A DNA stretch of 64,000 nucleotides, from assembly GCA_034423775.1 (NCBI GenBank), contig CP139918.1:372001-436000 (forward strand). Direction: 5' to 3'. Each line of letters begins with the position of its first letter. The stretch's first letter is position 1. Of this stretch, positions 9,523 through 19,969 are shown in pieces. A program made the position numbers and the translations under genes. This DNA is from Alphaproteobacteria bacterium US3C007. GTDB taxonomy: Bacteria; Pseudomonadota; Alphaproteobacteria; Rhodobacterales; Rhodobacteraceae. The notes beneath the pieces are model-generated. The model did not search any database. It saw nothing but the letters and a program-made list of their open reading frames with translations, and was not told the origin of the DNA.

Positions 9523-10880
9523 CGACGTGCAGGTCCTTTTTTCCGACGCGCCTTTCCTTTACCACGCAATTGCGATTTCTGGATAAGGCTTTCATACTGA
9601 TGAGCAAGCAAATGCGATTGAACTTGCTGAATCGTATCCATTGTCACCGACACCACGATCAAAACCGAGGTGCCACCAAAATAAAACGGAATGGCAAGTT
9701 GGCCGCGCAGAATCTCAGGTAAAAGGCACACCGCTGCAAGATAAGCTGACCCCAAGACCAGCACGCGGTTCACCACATATTCAAGATGCTCAGCCGTTTT
9801 TTGCCCTGGGCGAATACCGGGAATAAAGCCGTTCTGGTTCTTTAGATTATCGGCCACATCGTCCGGCTTGAAGGACACATTGAACGTGTAGAAATACGCA
9901 AAAAACACGATCATAGCTGTGAAAAAGGCCAGATAGAGTGGCTGGCCGGGGCCGAAATATGCCAAAATGGTCGACATAACCGGGCCGGTTTGCGACCCCG
10001 AAAACGTACTGACAGTGGTGGGCAAAAGCAGCAATGAACTGGCAAAGATCGCCGGGATCACGCCGGCCGGGTTCACTTTTACAGGCAGGTGCGAATTCTG
10101 ACCTTCCATCACCTTCATGCCAACTTGGCGCCGCGGATATTGGATGATGATTTTGCGCAGAGCGCGCTCCATAAACACCACGAAGGCGATTGTCGCGATC
10201 ACCATCACAATCACACCAACAATAACCGCTGGGCTGATCGCGCCAGAGCGCCCAGACGCAAAGAATTGCGCCAAAGCAGAGGGAATTTCGGCAATGATGC
10301 CAACGAAAATGATCAGCGAAATCCCATTGCCAATACCACGGGCTGTGATTTGTTCGCCCAGCCACATCAAAAACATCGTACCGCCCACCAGCGTGATCAA
10401 GCAAGACACGCGGAAAAACATCCCAGGATCGGTAACCAAATCACCCGCTTCCAAGCTGGCCGCCAAGCCATAGGCTTGCAACGTGGCGAGAAAAACGGTT
10501 CCGTAACGCGTATATTGGTTGATTTTCTTGCGGCCTTGTTCGCCCTCTTTTTTAAGCTGCTCAAGCTGCGGCACCATCGAAGTCATCAGCTGAACAATAA
10601 TAGAGGCCGAAATATAAGGCATGATACCAAGGGCAAAAATACCCATCCGACCAAGCGCGCCGCCCGTGAACATGGTGAGCATGCCACCGATGCCGCCCTG
10701 CGCCTGCTCCATAAATTCGCGCAACGCGGCGCCATCAATACCTGGAACGGGAATAAACGTCCCAAGGCGGTAAACCACCAACAGGCCCAAAGTAAATAGA
10801 ATTCTGTTCCGCAGATCGGTCGCCTTACCCAAGGCGGCCCAACTGGTGTTTGCGGCCATTTGCTCTACTGCGGATACCAT
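9519..10880 (-). CDS. secY: Protein translocase subunit SecY
   Basis: 453 residues with ten hydrophobic segments. The conserved opening [27 protein letters not shown] and the cytoplasmic loop [19 protein letters not shown] are present, as are the plug region and the final basic tail. SecY forms the inner-membrane translocation pore with SecE (37942-38139) and SecG. The gene follows rplO, with a long hairpin in the 110-bp spacer, and overlaps adk. Confidence 0.97.
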   Translation of the reverse strand: MVSAVEQMAANTSWAALGKATDLRNRILFTLGLLVVYRLGTFIPVPGIDGAALREFMEQAQGGIGGMLTMFTGGALGRMGIFALGIMPYISASIIVQLMTSMVPQLEQLKKEGEQGRKKINQYTRYGTVFLATLQAYGLAASLEAGDLVTDPGMFFRVSCLITLVGGTMFLMWLGEQITARGIGNGISLIIFVGIIAEIPSALAQFFASGRSGAISPAVIVGVIVMVIATIAFVVFMERALRKIIIQYPRRQVGMKVMEGQNSHLPVKVNPAGVIPAIFASSLLLLPTTVSTFSGSQTGPVMSTILAYFGPGQPLYLAFFTAMIVFFAYFYTFNVSFKPDDVADNLKNQNGFIPGIRPGQKTAEHLEYVVNRVLVLGSAYLAAVCLLPEILRGQLAIPFYFGGTSVLIVVSVTMDTIQQVQSHLLAHQYESLIQKSQLRGKGKARRKKGPARR

Positions 10881-10900
10881 TTCTATCTCTCTTTATAGCA

Positions 10901-10939
10901 AACGCCGCCAAGAGCGTTTTCCGGCTCGTTGGCGGCGTT
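10901..10939 (-). promoter_or_regulatory. Long stem-loop between rplO and secY
   Basis: Minus strand: AACGCCGCCAA-C-GAGC-(8-nt loop)-GCTC-T-TGGCGGCGTT, about 15 bp with one mismatch, 21 nt before the secY start codon. There is no U-tract, so it is a processing, stabilising or attenuating element rather than a simple terminator. It could protect the upstream ribosomal-protein mRNA from 3' exonucleases and lower SecY output. Confidence 0.55.
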
Positions 10940-10990
10940 ATGGAAAACTTCAACCTCTATGTAAGCAGCCCTAAGCGGCTTAACAAGATG

Positions 10991-11470
10991 TTATTCTTTA
11001 GTTGCGGCCACTGGCGCTGCAATTGTCAGGCTGCCACCCGCTTTTTCAACCGCTGCAATGGCAGATTTTGACGCGCCTGTCACGGTAAGCGCCACTTTTG
11101 AGGTCAGCTCGCCCTTTGACAAAATGCGAATTCCGTCCAATTTGCGGCGCACCAAGCCAGACGCGATCAAAGCATCTTCCGACATATCCGCTTTCGCGTC
11201 TAATTTACCGGCTTCAATAAATTTCTGGATCAAACCAAGGTTTACAACGGCAAATTTCTTACGGTTCGGCTTGCTGAAGCCGCGCTTTGGCAAACGTTGA
11301 TACAAAGGCATCTGGCCGCCTTCATACCCGTTAATCGCCACACCTGAGCGTGATTTCTGGCCTTTGATACCACGTCCGGCAGTTTTACCCTTGCCAGATC
11401 CTGGACCGCGCGCCACACGTTTCTTCTTGCGTGTTGCGCCTTCATTATCGTGTAATTCGTGTAATTTCAT
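10991..11470 (-). CDS. rplO: 50S ribosomal protein L15
   Basis: 159 residues from the ATG at 11470 ([12 protein letters not shown]), with a GGGGAAG ribosome site. The G-rich N-terminal arm ([25 protein letters not shown]) that threads through 23S rRNA is intact. A 45-residue upstream extension has no L15 character and is rejected. Unlike the usual tight rpmD-rplO junction, it is separated from rpmD by 500 bp holding a terminator and a strong promoter, so rplO-secY-adk forms its own unit. Confidence 0.96.
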   Translation of the reverse strand: MKLHELHDNEGATRKKKRVARGPGSGKGKTAGRGIKGQKSRSGVAINGYEGGQMPLYQRLPKRGFSKPNRKKFAVVNLGLIQKFIEAGKLDAKADMSEDALIASGLVRRKLDGIRILSKGELTSKVALTVTGASKSAIAAVEKAGGSLTIAAPVAATKE

Positions 11471-11564
11471 GTCGCTTCCCCTTTGCCGGAACTGCCCTTC
11501 GAGCGACCAAAGGGGCAAACACGGCGTTGCAATTGATTCTGTGCCCTCGAAAGGCCACCGGAGG

Positions 11565-11593
11565 CGTATAGACTCAGACCCTCCTTCATGCAA
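11565..11593 (-). promoter_or_regulatory. Strong sigma-70 promoter for rplO-secY-adk
   Basis: Minus strand: TTGCAT, 17-bp spacer, TATACG. The same -10 hexamer is used by the rpsL promoter. It predicts a start near 11558 and a leader of about 88 nt to rplO. The terminator upstream at 11909-11945 supports an independent unit. Confidence 0.65.
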
Positions 11594-11908
11594 GCCCCAG
11601 AGCACCCAGCAATTAAATCATGCTGCCAAGAAGCCTTTCGCCGCCTGAAAGGCCTCTGCAGCGCCCCATTTAGGCGCTGCCAAACCAAGCCCAACAAAAG
11701 TCTATGGTTCATGCGAGCAACTTGAATAAGGGTCTAACGCGCCCAATTTCTTTGAACGGCACAAGCGCGTGGCAAATGAAAAAACGCGCGTCGTGCAATC
11801 TGACTGGACGGTTAAGTTGGTCGAACGAATATCAGCAGAGTCGCAGCGCTCTCAAGAAAAGCACACCGCGGCATACGCCAAACCCGCCACTTTATATCTA
11901 TGTCCACA
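11594..11908. other. Spacer between the rpmD terminator and the rplO promoter
   Basis: I see no credible gene here. Open frames on either strand are short and lack ribosome sites. On the minus strand a weaker promoter-like pair (TTGAGA, 16 bp, GATATT) lies near 11840. An inverted repeat in GCAGCGCCTAAATGGGGCGCTGC lies near 11660-11682. Confidence 0.4.
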
Positions 11909-11945
11909 GAATAAAACGCCCCGGGAAGATCCCGAGGCGTTTTTA
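11909..11945 (-). terminator. Rho-independent terminator after rpmD
   Basis: Minus strand: AAAACGCC-T-CGGG-atctt-CCCG-G-GGCGTTTT, a near-perfect stem with T-runs on both sides, so it could act bidirectionally. It lies 25 nt past the rpmD stop and splits the spc operon before rplO. Confidence 0.85.
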
Positions 11946-11969
11946 GTTTCACTTTTAGAAGGGCGCGCT

Positions 11970-12161
11970 TTAGTTATCGCGTTCTTCGATAATCTCAACC
12001 ATATGCGAGATTTTATTCACCATACCGCGCACCGCCGGGGTATCTTCCAGCTCACGGGTTTTGTGCATTTTGTTGAGGCCCAGGCCAATCAGCGTCTGAC
12101 GCTGCTTTGCAGGGCGGCGGATCGGAGACCCGGTTTGTTTTACAACAATTGTTTTCGCCAT
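11970..12161 (-). CDS. rpmD: 50S ribosomal protein L30
   Basis: 63 residues ([20 protein letters not shown] start, L30 fold with IGLGLNKM). Starts 11 nt after rpsE. It is the last gene before an intrinsic terminator, which is unusual inside the spc operon, where rplO normally follows directly. Confidence 0.96.
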   Translation of the reverse strand: MAKTIVVKQTGSPIRRPAKQRQTLIGLGLNKMHKTRELEDTPAVRGMVNKISHMVEIIEERDN

Positions 12162-12172
12162 TCTTCTGGTCC

Positions 12173-12748
12173 TTAAGCTTCTGCGGTTTCAACCGCGTCG
12201 GCTGCTGCCGCGGGCTCATCGCGTTTCAGGATATCAGCAACCTTCTTACCGCGGCGTTGCGCCACCATACGAGGGCTCGATTCATTCACCAGACCGTCAA
12301 TTGTTGCACGGATCATGTTATATGGATTTGACGATCCAACTGATTTTGCAACAACATCCTGTACACCAAGCATTTCAAACACGGCGCGCATAGGACCACC
12401 GGCAATGATACCAGTACCCGTTGCGGCGGTGCGCATCACAACTTTACCAGCGCCATGACGGCCCTGTACGTCGTGATGCAAGGTGCGGCCTTCGCGCAAT
12501 GGAATACGCACCATCTGACGTTTGGCTTGCTCGGTTGCTTTGCGGATGGCTTCAGGAACTTCCTTTGCCTTCCCCTTACCATAGCCCACACGGCCCTTTT
12601 GGTCGCCAACAACCACCAATGCGGCAAAGCCGAAGCGTTTCCCACCTTTAACGGTTTTTGACACCCGGTTGATCGAAACGAGACGATCGGCGAACTCAGG
12701 CGCTTCATCACGATCGCGACGGCCCCGGTTGTTTTGTTCTCTAGCCAT
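12173..12748 (-). CDS. rpsE: 30S ribosomal protein S5
   Basis: 191 residues. The double-stranded-RNA-binding domain holds [24 protein letters not shown], and the C-terminal domain holds [20 protein letters not shown] and the [15 protein letters not shown] motif. S5 helps maintain decoding fidelity and mRNA unwinding at the entry site. The C-terminal tail is Ala-rich ([13 protein letters not shown]), as in relatives. It lies between rplR and rpmD with short gaps. Confidence 0.97.
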   Translation of the reverse strand: MAREQNNRGRRDRDEAPEFADRLVSINRVSKTVKGGKRFGFAALVVVGDQKGRVGYGKGKAKEVPEAIRKATEQAKRQMVRIPLREGRTLHHDVQGRHGAGKVVMRTAATGTGIIAGGPMRAVFEMLGVQDVVAKSVGSSNPYNMIRATIDGLVNESSPRMVAQRRGKKVADILKRDEPAAAADAVETAEA

Positions 12749-12760
12749 ATCTTCGTCTCC

Positions 12761-13120
12761 TTAAAACTTAAGTCCACCTTCACGGGCGGCGTCAGCCAAA
12801 GCTTTGACACGTCCATGAAAGAGAAGTCCACCGCGATCGAAATAGCAGTTATCAACGCCTGCTGCTTTTGCGCGCTCGGCAATTGCCGCGCCCACTTTGG
12901 CAGAGGCCTCTACGTTGTTTTTGCCAATGATGCCTAAGTCTTTTTCTAAAGACGAGGCAGCTGCCAACGTACGACCATTCACATCATCGATCAGTTGAAC
13001 GCTGATGTTTTTATTGCTGCGGAAAACCGACAGGCGCACGCGCCCTGCATTTACCTTACGAAGTTTGTTCCGAACGCGCAGACGGCGCTTCAAGAACAGT
13101 TGTCTTTTGCTACTTGCCAT
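12761..13120 (-). CDS. rplR: 50S ribosomal protein L18
   Basis: 119 residues; basic N-terminus with [25 protein letters not shown], then the ISVQLIDD and [29 protein letters not shown] blocks. L18 brings 5S rRNA to the large subunit together with L5. It starts 12 nt after rplF and ends 12 nt before rpsE. Confidence 0.97.
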   Translation of the reverse strand: MASSKRQLFLKRRLRVRNKLRKVNAGRVRLSVFRSNKNISVQLIDDVNGRTLAAASSLEKDLGIIGKNNVEASAKVGAAIAERAKAAGVDNCYFDRGGLLFHGRVKALADAAREGGLKF

Positions 13121-13132
13121 TATTTTGCGTCC

Positions 13133-13666
13133 CTACTTCTTCTTCCCTTCCTTGCGGAAGATAAATTCGCCTTTGTAACGGATCCCTTTGCCCTTGTAGG
13201 GCTCTGGTTTCCGCCATTCACGGATGTTAGCGGCCACTTGGCCTACACGTTGCTCATCAATACCTTCGATAGTGATCTCTGTTGGCTTAGGCGCCGTCAC
13301 AGTTACGTCACTTGGGATTTGAAAATCAACATCATGCGACAGTCCAAGGTTCAACTTCAGAACATTGCCCTGCAACTGTGCCCGATATCCAACGCCCGTG
13401 ATTTCAAGTTCTTTTTTGAACCCGGTTGTCACACCCGTCACGAGGTTTTGAACCATTGTACGGCTCATACCCCATTGCTGAAGCGCGCGCTTTGAGCTGC
13501 CACGCGGGGTAACCGCAACGGCGTTTTCATTTACTGCGATGGTCACATCGTCAGTCGCTTTGAAGCTGCGAGTACCTTTTGGACCCTTCACTTCGATCAT
13601 CTGGCCAGATACCGACGCGCTTACGCCCGATGGTAGCTCGACAGGTTTTTTACCAATACGAGACAT
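13133..13666 (-). CDS. rplF: 50S ribosomal protein L6
   Basis: 177 residues, starting [15 protein letters not shown]. Two similar alpha/beta domains are visible, with the signature [24 protein letters not shown] at the C-terminus. L6 lies near the L7/L12 stalk base and the sarcin-ricin loop. It follows rpsH by 11 nt in the spc operon. Confidence 0.98.
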   Translation of the reverse strand: MSRIGKKPVELPSGVSASVSGQMIEVKGPKGTRSFKATDDVTIAVNENAVAVTPRGSSKRALQQWGMSRTMVQNLVTGVTTGFKKELEITGVGYRAQLQGNVLKLNLGLSHDVDFQIPSDVTVTAPKPTEITIEGIDEQRVGQVAANIREWRKPEPYKGKGIRYKGEFIFRKEGKKK

Positions 13667-13677
13667 CCCTGACCCCC

Positions 13678-14070
13678 TTAGAAGACTGTGCAGAGCACTT
13701 CACCACCAACATTGGCAGTGCGCGCAGCCGCATCCGACATAACCCCTTTCGGAGTTGAGACAATCGACACACCCAAGCCCTGACGGACAGAAGGAATGTC
13801 TTTCACGCCCAGATAAACGCGACGACCGGGTTTTGAAACCCGCTTCAATTCACGAATAACAGGCGTACCATCATAGTATTTGAGGCTGATTTCAATCGCA
13901 GGATGGCCATCGCTGCCCGTCATGCTTTCATAACCGCGGATATACCCCTCATCTTTCAGCACATCCAAAACCCAAGCACGCAATTTCGAGGCAGGCGTCG
14001 ACACCACAGATTTTCCGCGCATTTGAGCGTTGCGGATTCTCGTCAACATATCGCCGATAGGATCATTCAT
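13678..14070 (-). CDS. rpsH: 30S ribosomal protein S8
   Basis: 130 residues ([17 protein letters not shown] start; C-terminal [22 protein letters not shown]). S8 binds helix 21 of 16S rRNA and in E. coli is the translational repressor of the spc operon. No clear S8 target hairpin was located by eye near rplE, so autoregulation here is not shown. Gaps to rpsN and rplF are 12 and 11 nt. Confidence 0.97.
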   Translation of the reverse strand: MNDPIGDMLTRIRNAQMRGKSVVSTPASKLRAWVLDVLKDEGYIRGYESMTGSDGHPAIEISLKYYDGTPVIRELKRVSKPGRRVYLGVKDIPSVRQGLGVSIVSTPKGVMSDAAARTANVGGEVLCTVF

Positions 14071-14082
14071 AATATCTCTCCC

Positions 14083-14388
14083 TTACCAGCTTGACTTAAC
14101 CATGCCGGGCAGCTGCCCGTTGGAACCCAACTCGCGCAGCATAATCCGGCTGACTTTGAGCTTGCGATAATACGCATGCGGACGGCCGGTCAATTCGCAG
14201 CGGTTATGCATGCGGTTTGCCGCGCTATTGCGGGGCAATTTCGCCAATTTCAAACGCGCTTTGAAACGCTCTTCCATTGGCAGATTGTTATCATTCGCGA
14301 TTTCTTTTAGCGCAGCCCGCTTTTCGGCAAATTTTGCCACCAGGCGCGCACGTTTCTTTTCGCGTTCGATCATTGCTTTCTTAGCCAT
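14083..14388 (-). CDS. rpsN: 30S ribosomal protein S14 (zinc-free form)
   Basis: 101 residues, the long form with no CXXC pairs, so it needs no zinc. The C-terminal block [30 protein letters not shown] is standard. S14 assembles late in the 30S head. It is preceded by rplE (21-nt gap) and followed by rpsH. Confidence 0.97.
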   Translation of the reverse strand: MAKKAMIEREKKRARLVAKFAEKRAALKEIANDNNLPMEERFKARLKLAKLPRNSAANRMHNRCELTGRPHAYYRKLKVSRIMLRELGSNGQLPGMVKSSW

Positions 14389-14409
14389 GTCTAAACTCCT
14401 TTTCGCGGA

Positions 14410-14973
14410 TCAGCTGTTGAAGGGCATGTTGAAATGGCTCAACAGCGCCTTGGCTTCCGCGTCGGTATTTGCGGTGGTGGCGATGACAACGTCAAAACCC
14501 CAATTTTCATCAACCTTATCGAAATTAATCTCTGGGAAAACGATATGTTCTTTAATTCCCAGCGCATAATTCCCGCGGCCATCAAAACTTTTTGCAGACA
14601 CGCCCCGAAAGTCGCGGATACGGGGCATCGCAATTGTGATCAACCGGTCAAGAAATTCATACATCCGCGCGCCGCGCAGCGTGACTTTCGCACCCATTGG
14701 CATTTCTTCACGCACCCGGAAGCCCGCGATAGATTTCTTTGCCTTGGTGATAACCGCCTGCTGACCAGCAATCGTCGACAGATCTGCTTGCGCAGATTTG
14801 GCTTTCTTACTGTCTTTAACAGCTGCCTTACCAGCACCGATATTAAGAACAATCTTGTCAAGGCGTGGGATTTGCATATCGTTTTTATATGCAAATTCTT
14901 CTTTCATCGCGGCGCGGATTTTTTCATCATACAAAGCGCGCAAACGGGGGGTGTAATCAGCAGTATCAAGCAT
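14410..14973 (-). CDS. rplE: 50S ribosomal protein L5
   Basis: 187 residues; blocks [35 protein letters not shown] and [17 protein letters not shown] are intact. L5 binds 5S rRNA and forms an inter-subunit bridge with S13. Its start overlaps the rplX stop by 8 nt, which indicates translational coupling. Confidence 0.97.
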   Translation of the reverse strand: MLDTADYTPRLRALYDEKIRAAMKEEFAYKNDMQIPRLDKIVLNIGAGKAAVKDSKKAKSAQADLSTIAGQQAVITKAKKSIAGFRVREEMPMGAKVTLRGARMYEFLDRLITIAMPRIRDFRGVSAKSFDGRGNYALGIKEHIVFPEINFDKVDENWGFDVVIATTANTDAEAKALLSHFNMPFNS

Positions 14974-15277
14974 CGATCACGTCTCCTGTTGTTTTGGCGA
15001 AGCGCATTTTTTTGCCGTCTTCAACTTTGAAACCGACGCGCGTTGCTTTGCCATTGGCGTCGATCAAAGACAGGTTAGACAGCGCAATCGGCATCGCTTT
15101 GGGCAAACGTCCGCCCTGCGAGTTTTGCGTTTGCTTGGTGTGGCGGATCGAAACATTGATCCCCTCAACAATTGCCTTTGAGGCAGATGGATCGACAGAA
15201 GCGATCGTGCCTTCCTTGCCCTTATCTTTACCGGCAAGAACGATCACTTTGTCACCCTTACGAAGTTTCGCAGCCAT
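14966..15277 (-). CDS. rplX: 50S ribosomal protein L24
   Basis: 103 residues with the KOW motif [19 protein letters not shown] near the N-terminus. L24 is an assembly initiator that sits at the exit tunnel. Its ATG overlaps the rplN stop (TAATG), and its own stop overlaps rplE. Confidence 0.97.
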   Translation of the reverse strand: MAAKLRKGDKVIVLAGKDKGKEGTIASVDPSASKAIVEGINVSIRHTKQTQNSQGGRLPKAMPIALSNLSLIDANGKATRVGFKVEDGKKMRFAKTTGDVIDA

Positions 15278-15645
15278 TACAGCACCTCCGGGGCAAGTGA
15301 GATAATTTTCATGAAGCTTTTGGCGCGCAGTTCACGAACCACTGGTCCAAAAATACGCGTACCGATCGGCTCGCCGCTATTGTTCAAAATCACAGCAGCG
15401 TTGCTGTCAAATCGGATAGCGGTGCCATCTTCACGGCGGACCTCTTTGGCGGTTCTAACGACAACGGCTTTACGCACATCGCCCTTTTTCACTCGACCGC
15501 GCGGGATGGCTTCCTTTACCGAAACGACGATAACGTCGCCTACGGATGCGTATTTACGCTTGGAACCACCCAACACTTTGATGCACTGTACCCGGCGTGC
15601 GCCGGAGTTATCAGCTACATCCAGATTGGTTTGCATCTGGATCAT
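15277..15645 (-). CDS. rplN: 50S ribosomal protein L14
   Basis: 122 residues, the invariant length, starting [19 protein letters not shown], with [20 protein letters not shown] and [14 protein letters not shown]14 forms bridges B5 and B8 with 16S rRNA. It overlaps rplX by one base (TAATG). Confidence 0.98.
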   Translation of the reverse strand: MIQMQTNLDVADNSGARRVQCIKVLGGSKRKYASVGDVIVVSVKEAIPRGRVKKGDVRKAVVVRTAKEVRREDGTAIRFDSNAAVILNNSGEPIGTRIFGPVVRELRAKSFMKIISLAPEVL

Positions 15646-15718
15646 TCGGTTTCTCCCGACCTGTGGGGGGCTTTCACCTGTTCCCCAGGGTTTCGATTAA
15701 ACTAAAAGGTCTTTCGGC

Positions 15719-15949
15719 TTACGCCTGCAGAACCTCCCAGCGTTTGGTTTTGGACTTTGGTGCACATTCGATAATCCGAACCGCATCGCCGACCTTAAAA
15801 GTATTATTTTCATCATGCGCCCGGTACTTTTTTGATTTCCGGATCGTCTTTTGCATAACGGGGTGCTTAAAACGACGTTCAACAGACACAGTAACCGTTT
15901 GTTGATTTGCGTCACTTGTCACAACGCCTTGTAAAATTCGTTTGGGCAT
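15719..15949 (-). CDS. rpsQ: 30S ribosomal protein S17
   Basis: 76 residues ([13 protein letters not shown] start; OB-fold with [22 protein letters not shown]). S17 binds helices 7 and 11 of 16S rRNA early in assembly. The start is 3 nt after the rpmC stop; a 73-bp gap precedes rplN. Confidence 0.97.
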   Translation of the reverse strand: MPKRILQGVVTSDANQQTVTVSVERRFKHPVMQKTIRKSKKYRAHDENNTFKVGDAVRIIECAPKSKTKRWEVLQA

Positions 15950-15952
15950 TGC

Positions 15953-16165
15953 TTAGGCTCCCTGCTCAGCGGCCGCATTGGCTGCTTTTTCGTTCAAGAT
16001 CGTTTTAACACGAGCCGCGTCGCGCTTAACTGAGCGCATACGGGCTGTATTTTCAATCTGCCCTGTCGCCTGCTGAAAGCGCAGGTTAAAGGCCTCTTTT
16101 TTCAGACCTGCCAGCTCATCACGCAGCTGGTCCGGTGTCTTATTTCGAAGTTCATTGGCGTCCAT
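15953..16165 (-). CDS. rpmC: 50S ribosomal protein L29
   Basis: 70 residues with the coiled two-helix pattern [33 protein letters not shown]29 sits at the tunnel exit next to L23, where trigger factor and SRP dock. A hairpin-bearing 100-bp spacer separates it from rplP, and rpsQ follows after 3 nt. Confidence 0.96.
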   Translation of the reverse strand: MDANELRNKTPDQLRDELAGLKKEAFNLRFQQATGQIENTARMRSVKRDAARVKTILNEKAANAAAEQGA

Positions 16166-16235
16166 CGCCTTATTCCTTTTCTACATCACCAGAAGGCCCC
16201 AATGGGTCACCCTTGCTCTAGTGGACAAAATAACA

Positions 16236-16257
16236 GGCCCCCGCAAACACAGGGGCC
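16236..16257 (-). promoter_or_regulatory. Stem-loop between rplP and rpmC
   Basis: Minus strand: GGCCCC, 10-nt loop, GGGGCC, extendable by one pair, then a mixed T-rich stretch (TGTTATTTTG). It could be a weak attenuator or processing site in the S10 operon, 8 nt past the rplP stop. Confidence 0.45.
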
Positions 16258-16265
16258 AGCTAACA

Positions 16266-16679
16266 TTACCAATCTTCGCGGATGACAACTCTTGTCTTAA
16301 TAGGCAATTTCATCGCCGCCAATCGGAGCGCTTCCTTTGCCACAGAATCATCGACCCCGTCAATCTCAAACATGATCCGGCCGGGCTTTACCTTGGCCGC
16401 CCAGAAATCAACAGAGCCTTTCCCTTTACCCATCCGAACTTCGGTTGGCTTTGAGGTCACAGGTGTGTCTGGAAAAATACGAATCCAAACGCGGCCCTGA
16501 CGTTTCATATGCCGTGTCATTGCACGACGCGCAGCTTCAATTTGGCGCGCAGTGATGCGCTCAGGCTGAGTGGCCTTCAAGCCGTAGGTGCCAAAGTTCA
16601 GATCAGATCCGCCCTTGGCTTCGCCATGAATCCGCCCTTTATGCATTTTGCGGAACTTTGTGCGTTTTGGTTGCAGCAT
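16266..16679 (-). CDS. rplP: 50S ribosomal protein L16
   Basis: 137 residues, starting [16 protein letters not shown] and containing [28 protein letters not shown]16 positions the CCA end of A-site tRNA. The Arg in the conserved [12 protein letters not shown] loop, hydroxylated in some bacteria, is present. It follows rpsC by 13 nt. Confidence 0.98.
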   Translation of the reverse strand: MLQPKRTKFRKMHKGRIHGEAKGGSDLNFGTYGLKATQPERITARQIEAARRAMTRHMKRQGRVWIRIFPDTPVTSKPTEVRMGKGKGSVDFWAAKVKPGRIMFEIDGVDDSVAKEALRLAAMKLPIKTRVVIREDW

Positions 16680-16692
16680 GGTCTACTCCTCC

Positions 16693-17400
16693 CTAGCGCC
16701 GACCGCCGGCACCACGAGGTGCTGGACCGTCTTGCAGTTCTTGTGCTTTGCGATCGCGGGCTTGCGGATCATGCTCCATAATCTCGCCTTTAAAGATCCA
16801 CACTTTGATGCCAATAATCCCATAAGGGGTTGCGGCTTCAACATTCGCATAATCGATATCGGCGCGCAAAGTATGCAGAGGCACGCGGCCTTCACGATAC
16901 CATTCGGTCCGCGCGATTTCCGCTCCGCCCAAACGACCTGCGACGTTGACACGAATACCCAAAGCGCCCATCCGCATAGCGTTTTGCACGGCCCGCTTCA
17001 TGGCCCGGCGGAAAGAAACCCGGCGCTCCAATTGCTGCGAAATGCTTTCGCCGACCAATTGAGCATCAAGCTCAGGCTTGCGTACTTCAACGATGTTCAA
17101 ATGCAACTCAGATGCCGTCATATCTGCCAGCTTCTTACGCAGAGTCTCAATATCAGCGCCTTTTTTGCCAATAATCACCCCAGGGCGCGCGGTATGCACG
17201 GTAACCCGACATTTTTTATGAGGGCGTTCGATAATCACACGCGACACACCGGCCTGTGCACAATCTTTCTTGATAAATTCGCGCATGCGCAGATCTTCAA
17301 GCAACAAGTTCCCGTAATCTTTGGTATCCGCGTACCAGCGGCTATCCCAAGTCCGGTTGACCTGCAGGCGCATACCAATTGGATTAATTTTCTGTCCCAT
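16693..17400 (-). CDS. rpsC: 30S ribosomal protein S3
   Basis: 235 residues. [20 protein letters not shown] opens the protein. The KH domain motif [14 protein letters not shown] (about residues 70-85) and the C-terminal [11 protein letters not shown] block are intact. S3 lines the mRNA entry channel with S4 and S5. The ATG overlaps the rplV stop by one base. Confidence 0.98.
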   Translation of the reverse strand: MGQKINPIGMRLQVNRTWDSRWYADTKDYGNLLLEDLRMREFIKKDCAQAGVSRVIIERPHKKCRVTVHTARPGVIIGKKGADIETLRKKLADMTASELHLNIVEVRKPELDAQLVGESISQQLERRVSFRRAMKRAVQNAMRMGALGIRVNVAGRLGGAEIARTEWYREGRVPLHTLRADIDYANVEAATPYGIIGIKVWIFKGEIMEHDPQARDRKAQELQDGPAPRGAGGRR

Positions 17401-17780
17401 TAGGCTTGCTCCTCAACTTGACGCACTTTGATGGTGAGCTCTGAGAACGGCTTGATAATCCGTCCAAACCGGCCTCGCGCCCGTGGGCGACCACGTTTCA
17501 ACGTGATATTCTTACCAACATAGGCTTCAACGATCACCAATTCATCAACATCTAAATTGTGGTTGTTTTCAGCATTGGCTATCGCTGATTGAAGGCATTT
17601 ACGCACATCAATCGCAATCCGTTTTTTGCTGAACGTCAAATCATTCAGAGCTTTGCCAACTTTTTGACCGCGGATCATTCCTGCAACCAAATTCAGCTTT
17701 TGCGGGGAAGTTCGAAGCATACGCAGTTTTGCCATAGCTTCATTCTCAGCCACGCGGCGGGGATTTTTATCTTGGCCCAT
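17400..17780 (-). CDS. rplV: 50S ribosomal protein L22
   Basis: 126 residues. The beta-hairpin that lines the exit tunnel ends in [21 protein letters not shown], including the region where macrolide resistance changes arise. It has the roseobacter-type N-terminal extension MGQDKNPRR. It lies between rpsS and rpsC and overlaps the rpsC start by one base. Confidence 0.97.
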   Translation of the reverse strand: MGQDKNPRRVAENEAMAKLRMLRTSPQKLNLVAGMIRGQKVGKALNDLTFSKKRIAIDVRKCLQSAIANAENNHNLDVDELVIVEAYVGKNITLKRGRPRARGRFGRIIKPFSELTIKVRQVEEQA

Positions 17781-17783
17781 GGC

Positions 17784-18062
17784 TTACTTCCGTTTCGCTT
17801 TTTTATCGGCACCGTGACCGTAATAGGTCCGGGTTGGCGAATATTCGCCAAATTTTTGACCGATCATATCTTCAGATATCATCACGGGGATGTGCTTACG
17901 GCCATTATATACACCGAAAGTCAAACCCACGAATTGGGGCAAAATTGTTGAACGACGAGACCAGATCTTGATCACTTCGTTGCGTCCACTTGCGCGCGAT
18001 GCCTCGGCTTTCTTAAGCACATAGGAATCAACGAAAGGACCTTTCCAAACAGAGCGAGACAT
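17784..18062 (-). CDS. rpsS: 30S ribosomal protein S19
   Basis: 92 residues ([20 protein letters not shown] start, [24 protein letters not shown] core). S19 pairs with S13 in the 30S head. The gaps to rplB and rplV are 3 nt. Confidence 0.98.
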   Translation of the reverse strand: MSRSVWKGPFVDSYVLKKAEASRASGRNEVIKIWSRRSTILPQFVGLTFGVYNGRKHIPVMISEDMIGQKFGEYSPTRTYYGHGADKKAKRK

Positions 18063-18065
18063 TTT

Positions 18066-18908
18066 TTAACGCCCCTTCTTCTTGGCGTGGCGCGAGCGGA
18101 TAATCAGCTTTTGCGACGCTTTGTTTTTATTACGTGTGCGTTTACCCTTTGTCGGTTTACCCCAAGGTGTCACCGGATGACGCCCCCCTGAAGTACGCCC
18201 TTCACCACCACCATGCGGGTGATCGATTGGGTTCATAACAACACCGCGAACAGAGGGACGTACGCCTTTATGGCGCATGCGGCCCGCTTTACCGAAATTT
18301 TGGTTGCTGTTATCGGGGTTTGACACAGCGCCTACGGTGGCCATGCATTCCTGGCGAACCAAGCGCAGCTCACCCGAACTTAAGCGGATTTGTGCATATC
18401 CACCGTCGCGGCCAACAAACTGAGCATAAGTTCCAGCCGCCCGCGCGATTTGACCGCCCTTGCCAGCTTTCAATTCGATATTATGCACGATGGTACCGAT
18501 CGGCATACCCGAGAAGGGCATTGCATTGCCAGGCTTGATATCCGCCTTGGCGGCGGCAATCACCTGATCACCCACAGCGAGGCGCTGGGGCGCTAGGATA
18601 TACGCCTGCTCACCATCGGCATATTTAACCAATGCGATAAAGGCTGTCCTGTTGGGATCATATTCGATCCGTTCGACCGTTGCGGCAACATCCAATTTGT
18701 TGCGGCGAAAATCTACGATACGATAGAGACGCTTTGCGCCTCCGCCACGACGACGCGAGGTGATACGTCCGGTATTGTTCCGACCGCCCGATTTAGTCAA
18801 ACCCTCAGTGAGAGATTTAACCGGACGTCCTTTCCAAAGCTCCGAACGGTCGATCAGCACCAGCCCGCGCTGGCCCGGCGTCGTCGGTTTATACGACTTT
18901 AGTGCCAT
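18066..18908 (-). CDS. rplB: 50S ribosomal protein L2
   Basis: 280 residues. The C-terminal signature [29 protein letters not shown] contains the conserved His needed for peptidyl transferase activity. [21 protein letters not shown] lies in the N-terminal domain. The gene is preceded by a 150-bp spacer with a strong hairpin, unlike the usual tight rplW-rplB junction. Confidence 0.98.
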   Translation of the reverse strand: MALKSYKPTTPGQRGLVLIDRSELWKGRPVKSLTEGLTKSGGRNNTGRITSRRRGGGAKRLYRIVDFRRNKLDVAATVERIEYDPNRTAFIALVKYADGEQAYILAPQRLAVGDQVIAAAKADIKPGNAMPFSGMPIGTIVHNIELKAGKGGQIARAAGTYAQFVGRDGGYAQIRLSSGELRLVRQECMATVGAVSNPDNSNQNFGKAGRMRHKGVRPSVRGVVMNPIDHPHGGGEGRTSGGRHPVTPWGKPTKGKRTRNKNKASQKLIIRSRHAKKKGR

Positions 18909-19012
18909 GCTTTCTGTCTTCCGTTTGCTTAGCGGCAGATACTCTGCCTATGGTGAAGCCCCCCGAAGGTGGCCAAATTTGGACCAAAAAAAGATCCCGT
19001 TCTTAAAACGAC

Positions 19013-19039
19013 GCAGCCCCAAGCGAGGCTTGGAGCTGC
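19013..19039 (-). promoter_or_regulatory. Stem-loop between rplW and rplB
   Basis: Minus strand: GCAGC-T-CCAAGC-ctc-GCTTGG-G-GCTGC, an 11-bp stem with one T.G position and a 3-nt loop. The T-tract (TTTTTTT) comes about 18 nt later, too far for a classical terminator. It probably marks a processing or attenuation site. Confidence 0.5.
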
Positions 19040-19058
19040 TACGATTCGTTGCCTTCTA

Positions 19059-19355
19059 TCAAAGACCTGTGCTGACGTCGATAGTGTTTCCATCCTCTAA
19101 CGTCACATAGGCTTTTTTGACATCTTTGCGCCGACCCGGGCTGCCCCGGAACCGCTTGGTCTTCCCTTTCGTGATCGTGGTATTTACCGCCTTCACCTTC
19201 ACACCAAACAAGCTTTCGACGGCTTCTTTGATTTGCGGTTTATTTGATTCAATCGCCACTTCAAACACAACCGCGCCAGATTCGGACGCCATTGTTGCCT
19301 TTTCGGTGACAATCGGCTTGCGGATCACGTCATATAATTCAGGTTTAACGCTCAT
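19059..19355 (-). CDS. rplW: 50S ribosomal protein L23
   Basis: 98 residues; [14 protein letters not shown] start region, [20 protein letters not shown] and [24 protein letters not shown] core. L23 is the docking site for trigger factor and SRP at the tunnel exit. The ATG overlaps the rplD stop (ATGA). Confidence 0.97.
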   Translation of the reverse strand: MSVKPELYDVIRKPIVTEKATMASESGAVVFEVAIESNKPQIKEAVESLFGVKVKAVNTTITKGKTKRFRGSPGRRKDVKKAYVTLEDGNTIDVSTGL

Positions 19356-19969
19356 TTGAACCGAGCCTCCAAAGCTTCGACGCCTGCTTTGGTGATAACC
19401 AAAGTATCGCGCTTCAAAATATCATAAACATTCGCGCCAGCTGTCGGCAGAATATCCAAGCCTGTGATATTGCGCGCTGCTGAAGCAAACGCCTCGTCAA
19501 CGCTTGCACCATCGATAATAAGGGCGCGCTTCCAGCCAAGATTTTTTACCTGCTTGGCCAAAGCCGCCGTTTTACCGTCGGATGTGGCTGCATCTAAAAT
19601 AACCAACGACCCGTCGCGAGCCTTCGCCGATAAAGCGTGTTTCAAGCCGAGTTGACGCACCTTTTTAGGCAGGTCATGGCCATGACTACGCGGCGTTGGG
19701 CCTTTATAGATCCCGCCTTTGCGAAAAATCGGAGCGTTGCGATCACCATGACGCGCGCCACCCGTGCCTTTTTGGCGGTAGATCTTCTTGGTTGAATAGC
19801 TGGTCTCAGACCGCGTTTTCACCTTATGCGTGCCCGCCTGCGCATTGTTACGCTGCCAACGCACGACGCGGTGCAAAATATCAACGCGTGGCTCTAATCC
19901 GAAGATTTCTTCGCCCAGATCAACGCTGCCCGCAGCGCCACCATCCAGTTTAATCACGTTCAGTTTCAT
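19352..19969 (-). CDS. rplD: 50S ribosomal protein L4
   Basis: 205 residues. The tunnel loop [34 protein letters not shown] is intact, as are [18 protein letters not shown] and the C-terminal region. In E. coli L4 represses its own S10 operon; no L4 leader was identified here. It overlaps rplC and rplW by 4 nt each. Confidence 0.97.
   Translation of the reverse strand: MKLNVIKLDGGAAGSVDLGEEIFGLEPRVDILHRVVRWQRNNAQAGTHKVKTRSETSYSTKKIYRQKGTGGARHGDRNAPIFRKGGIYKGPTPRSHGHDLPKKVRQLGLKHALSAKARDGSLVILDAATSDGKTAALAKQVKNLGWKRALIIDGASVDEAFASAARNITGLDILPTAGANVYDILKRDTLVITKAGVEALEARFK

Noticed and set aside
11471..11605. Longer L15 start at 11605
   Set aside because: The extra 45 residues are not L15-like and would overlap the rplO promoter; the ATG at 11470 has a good ribosome site and the family N-terminus.
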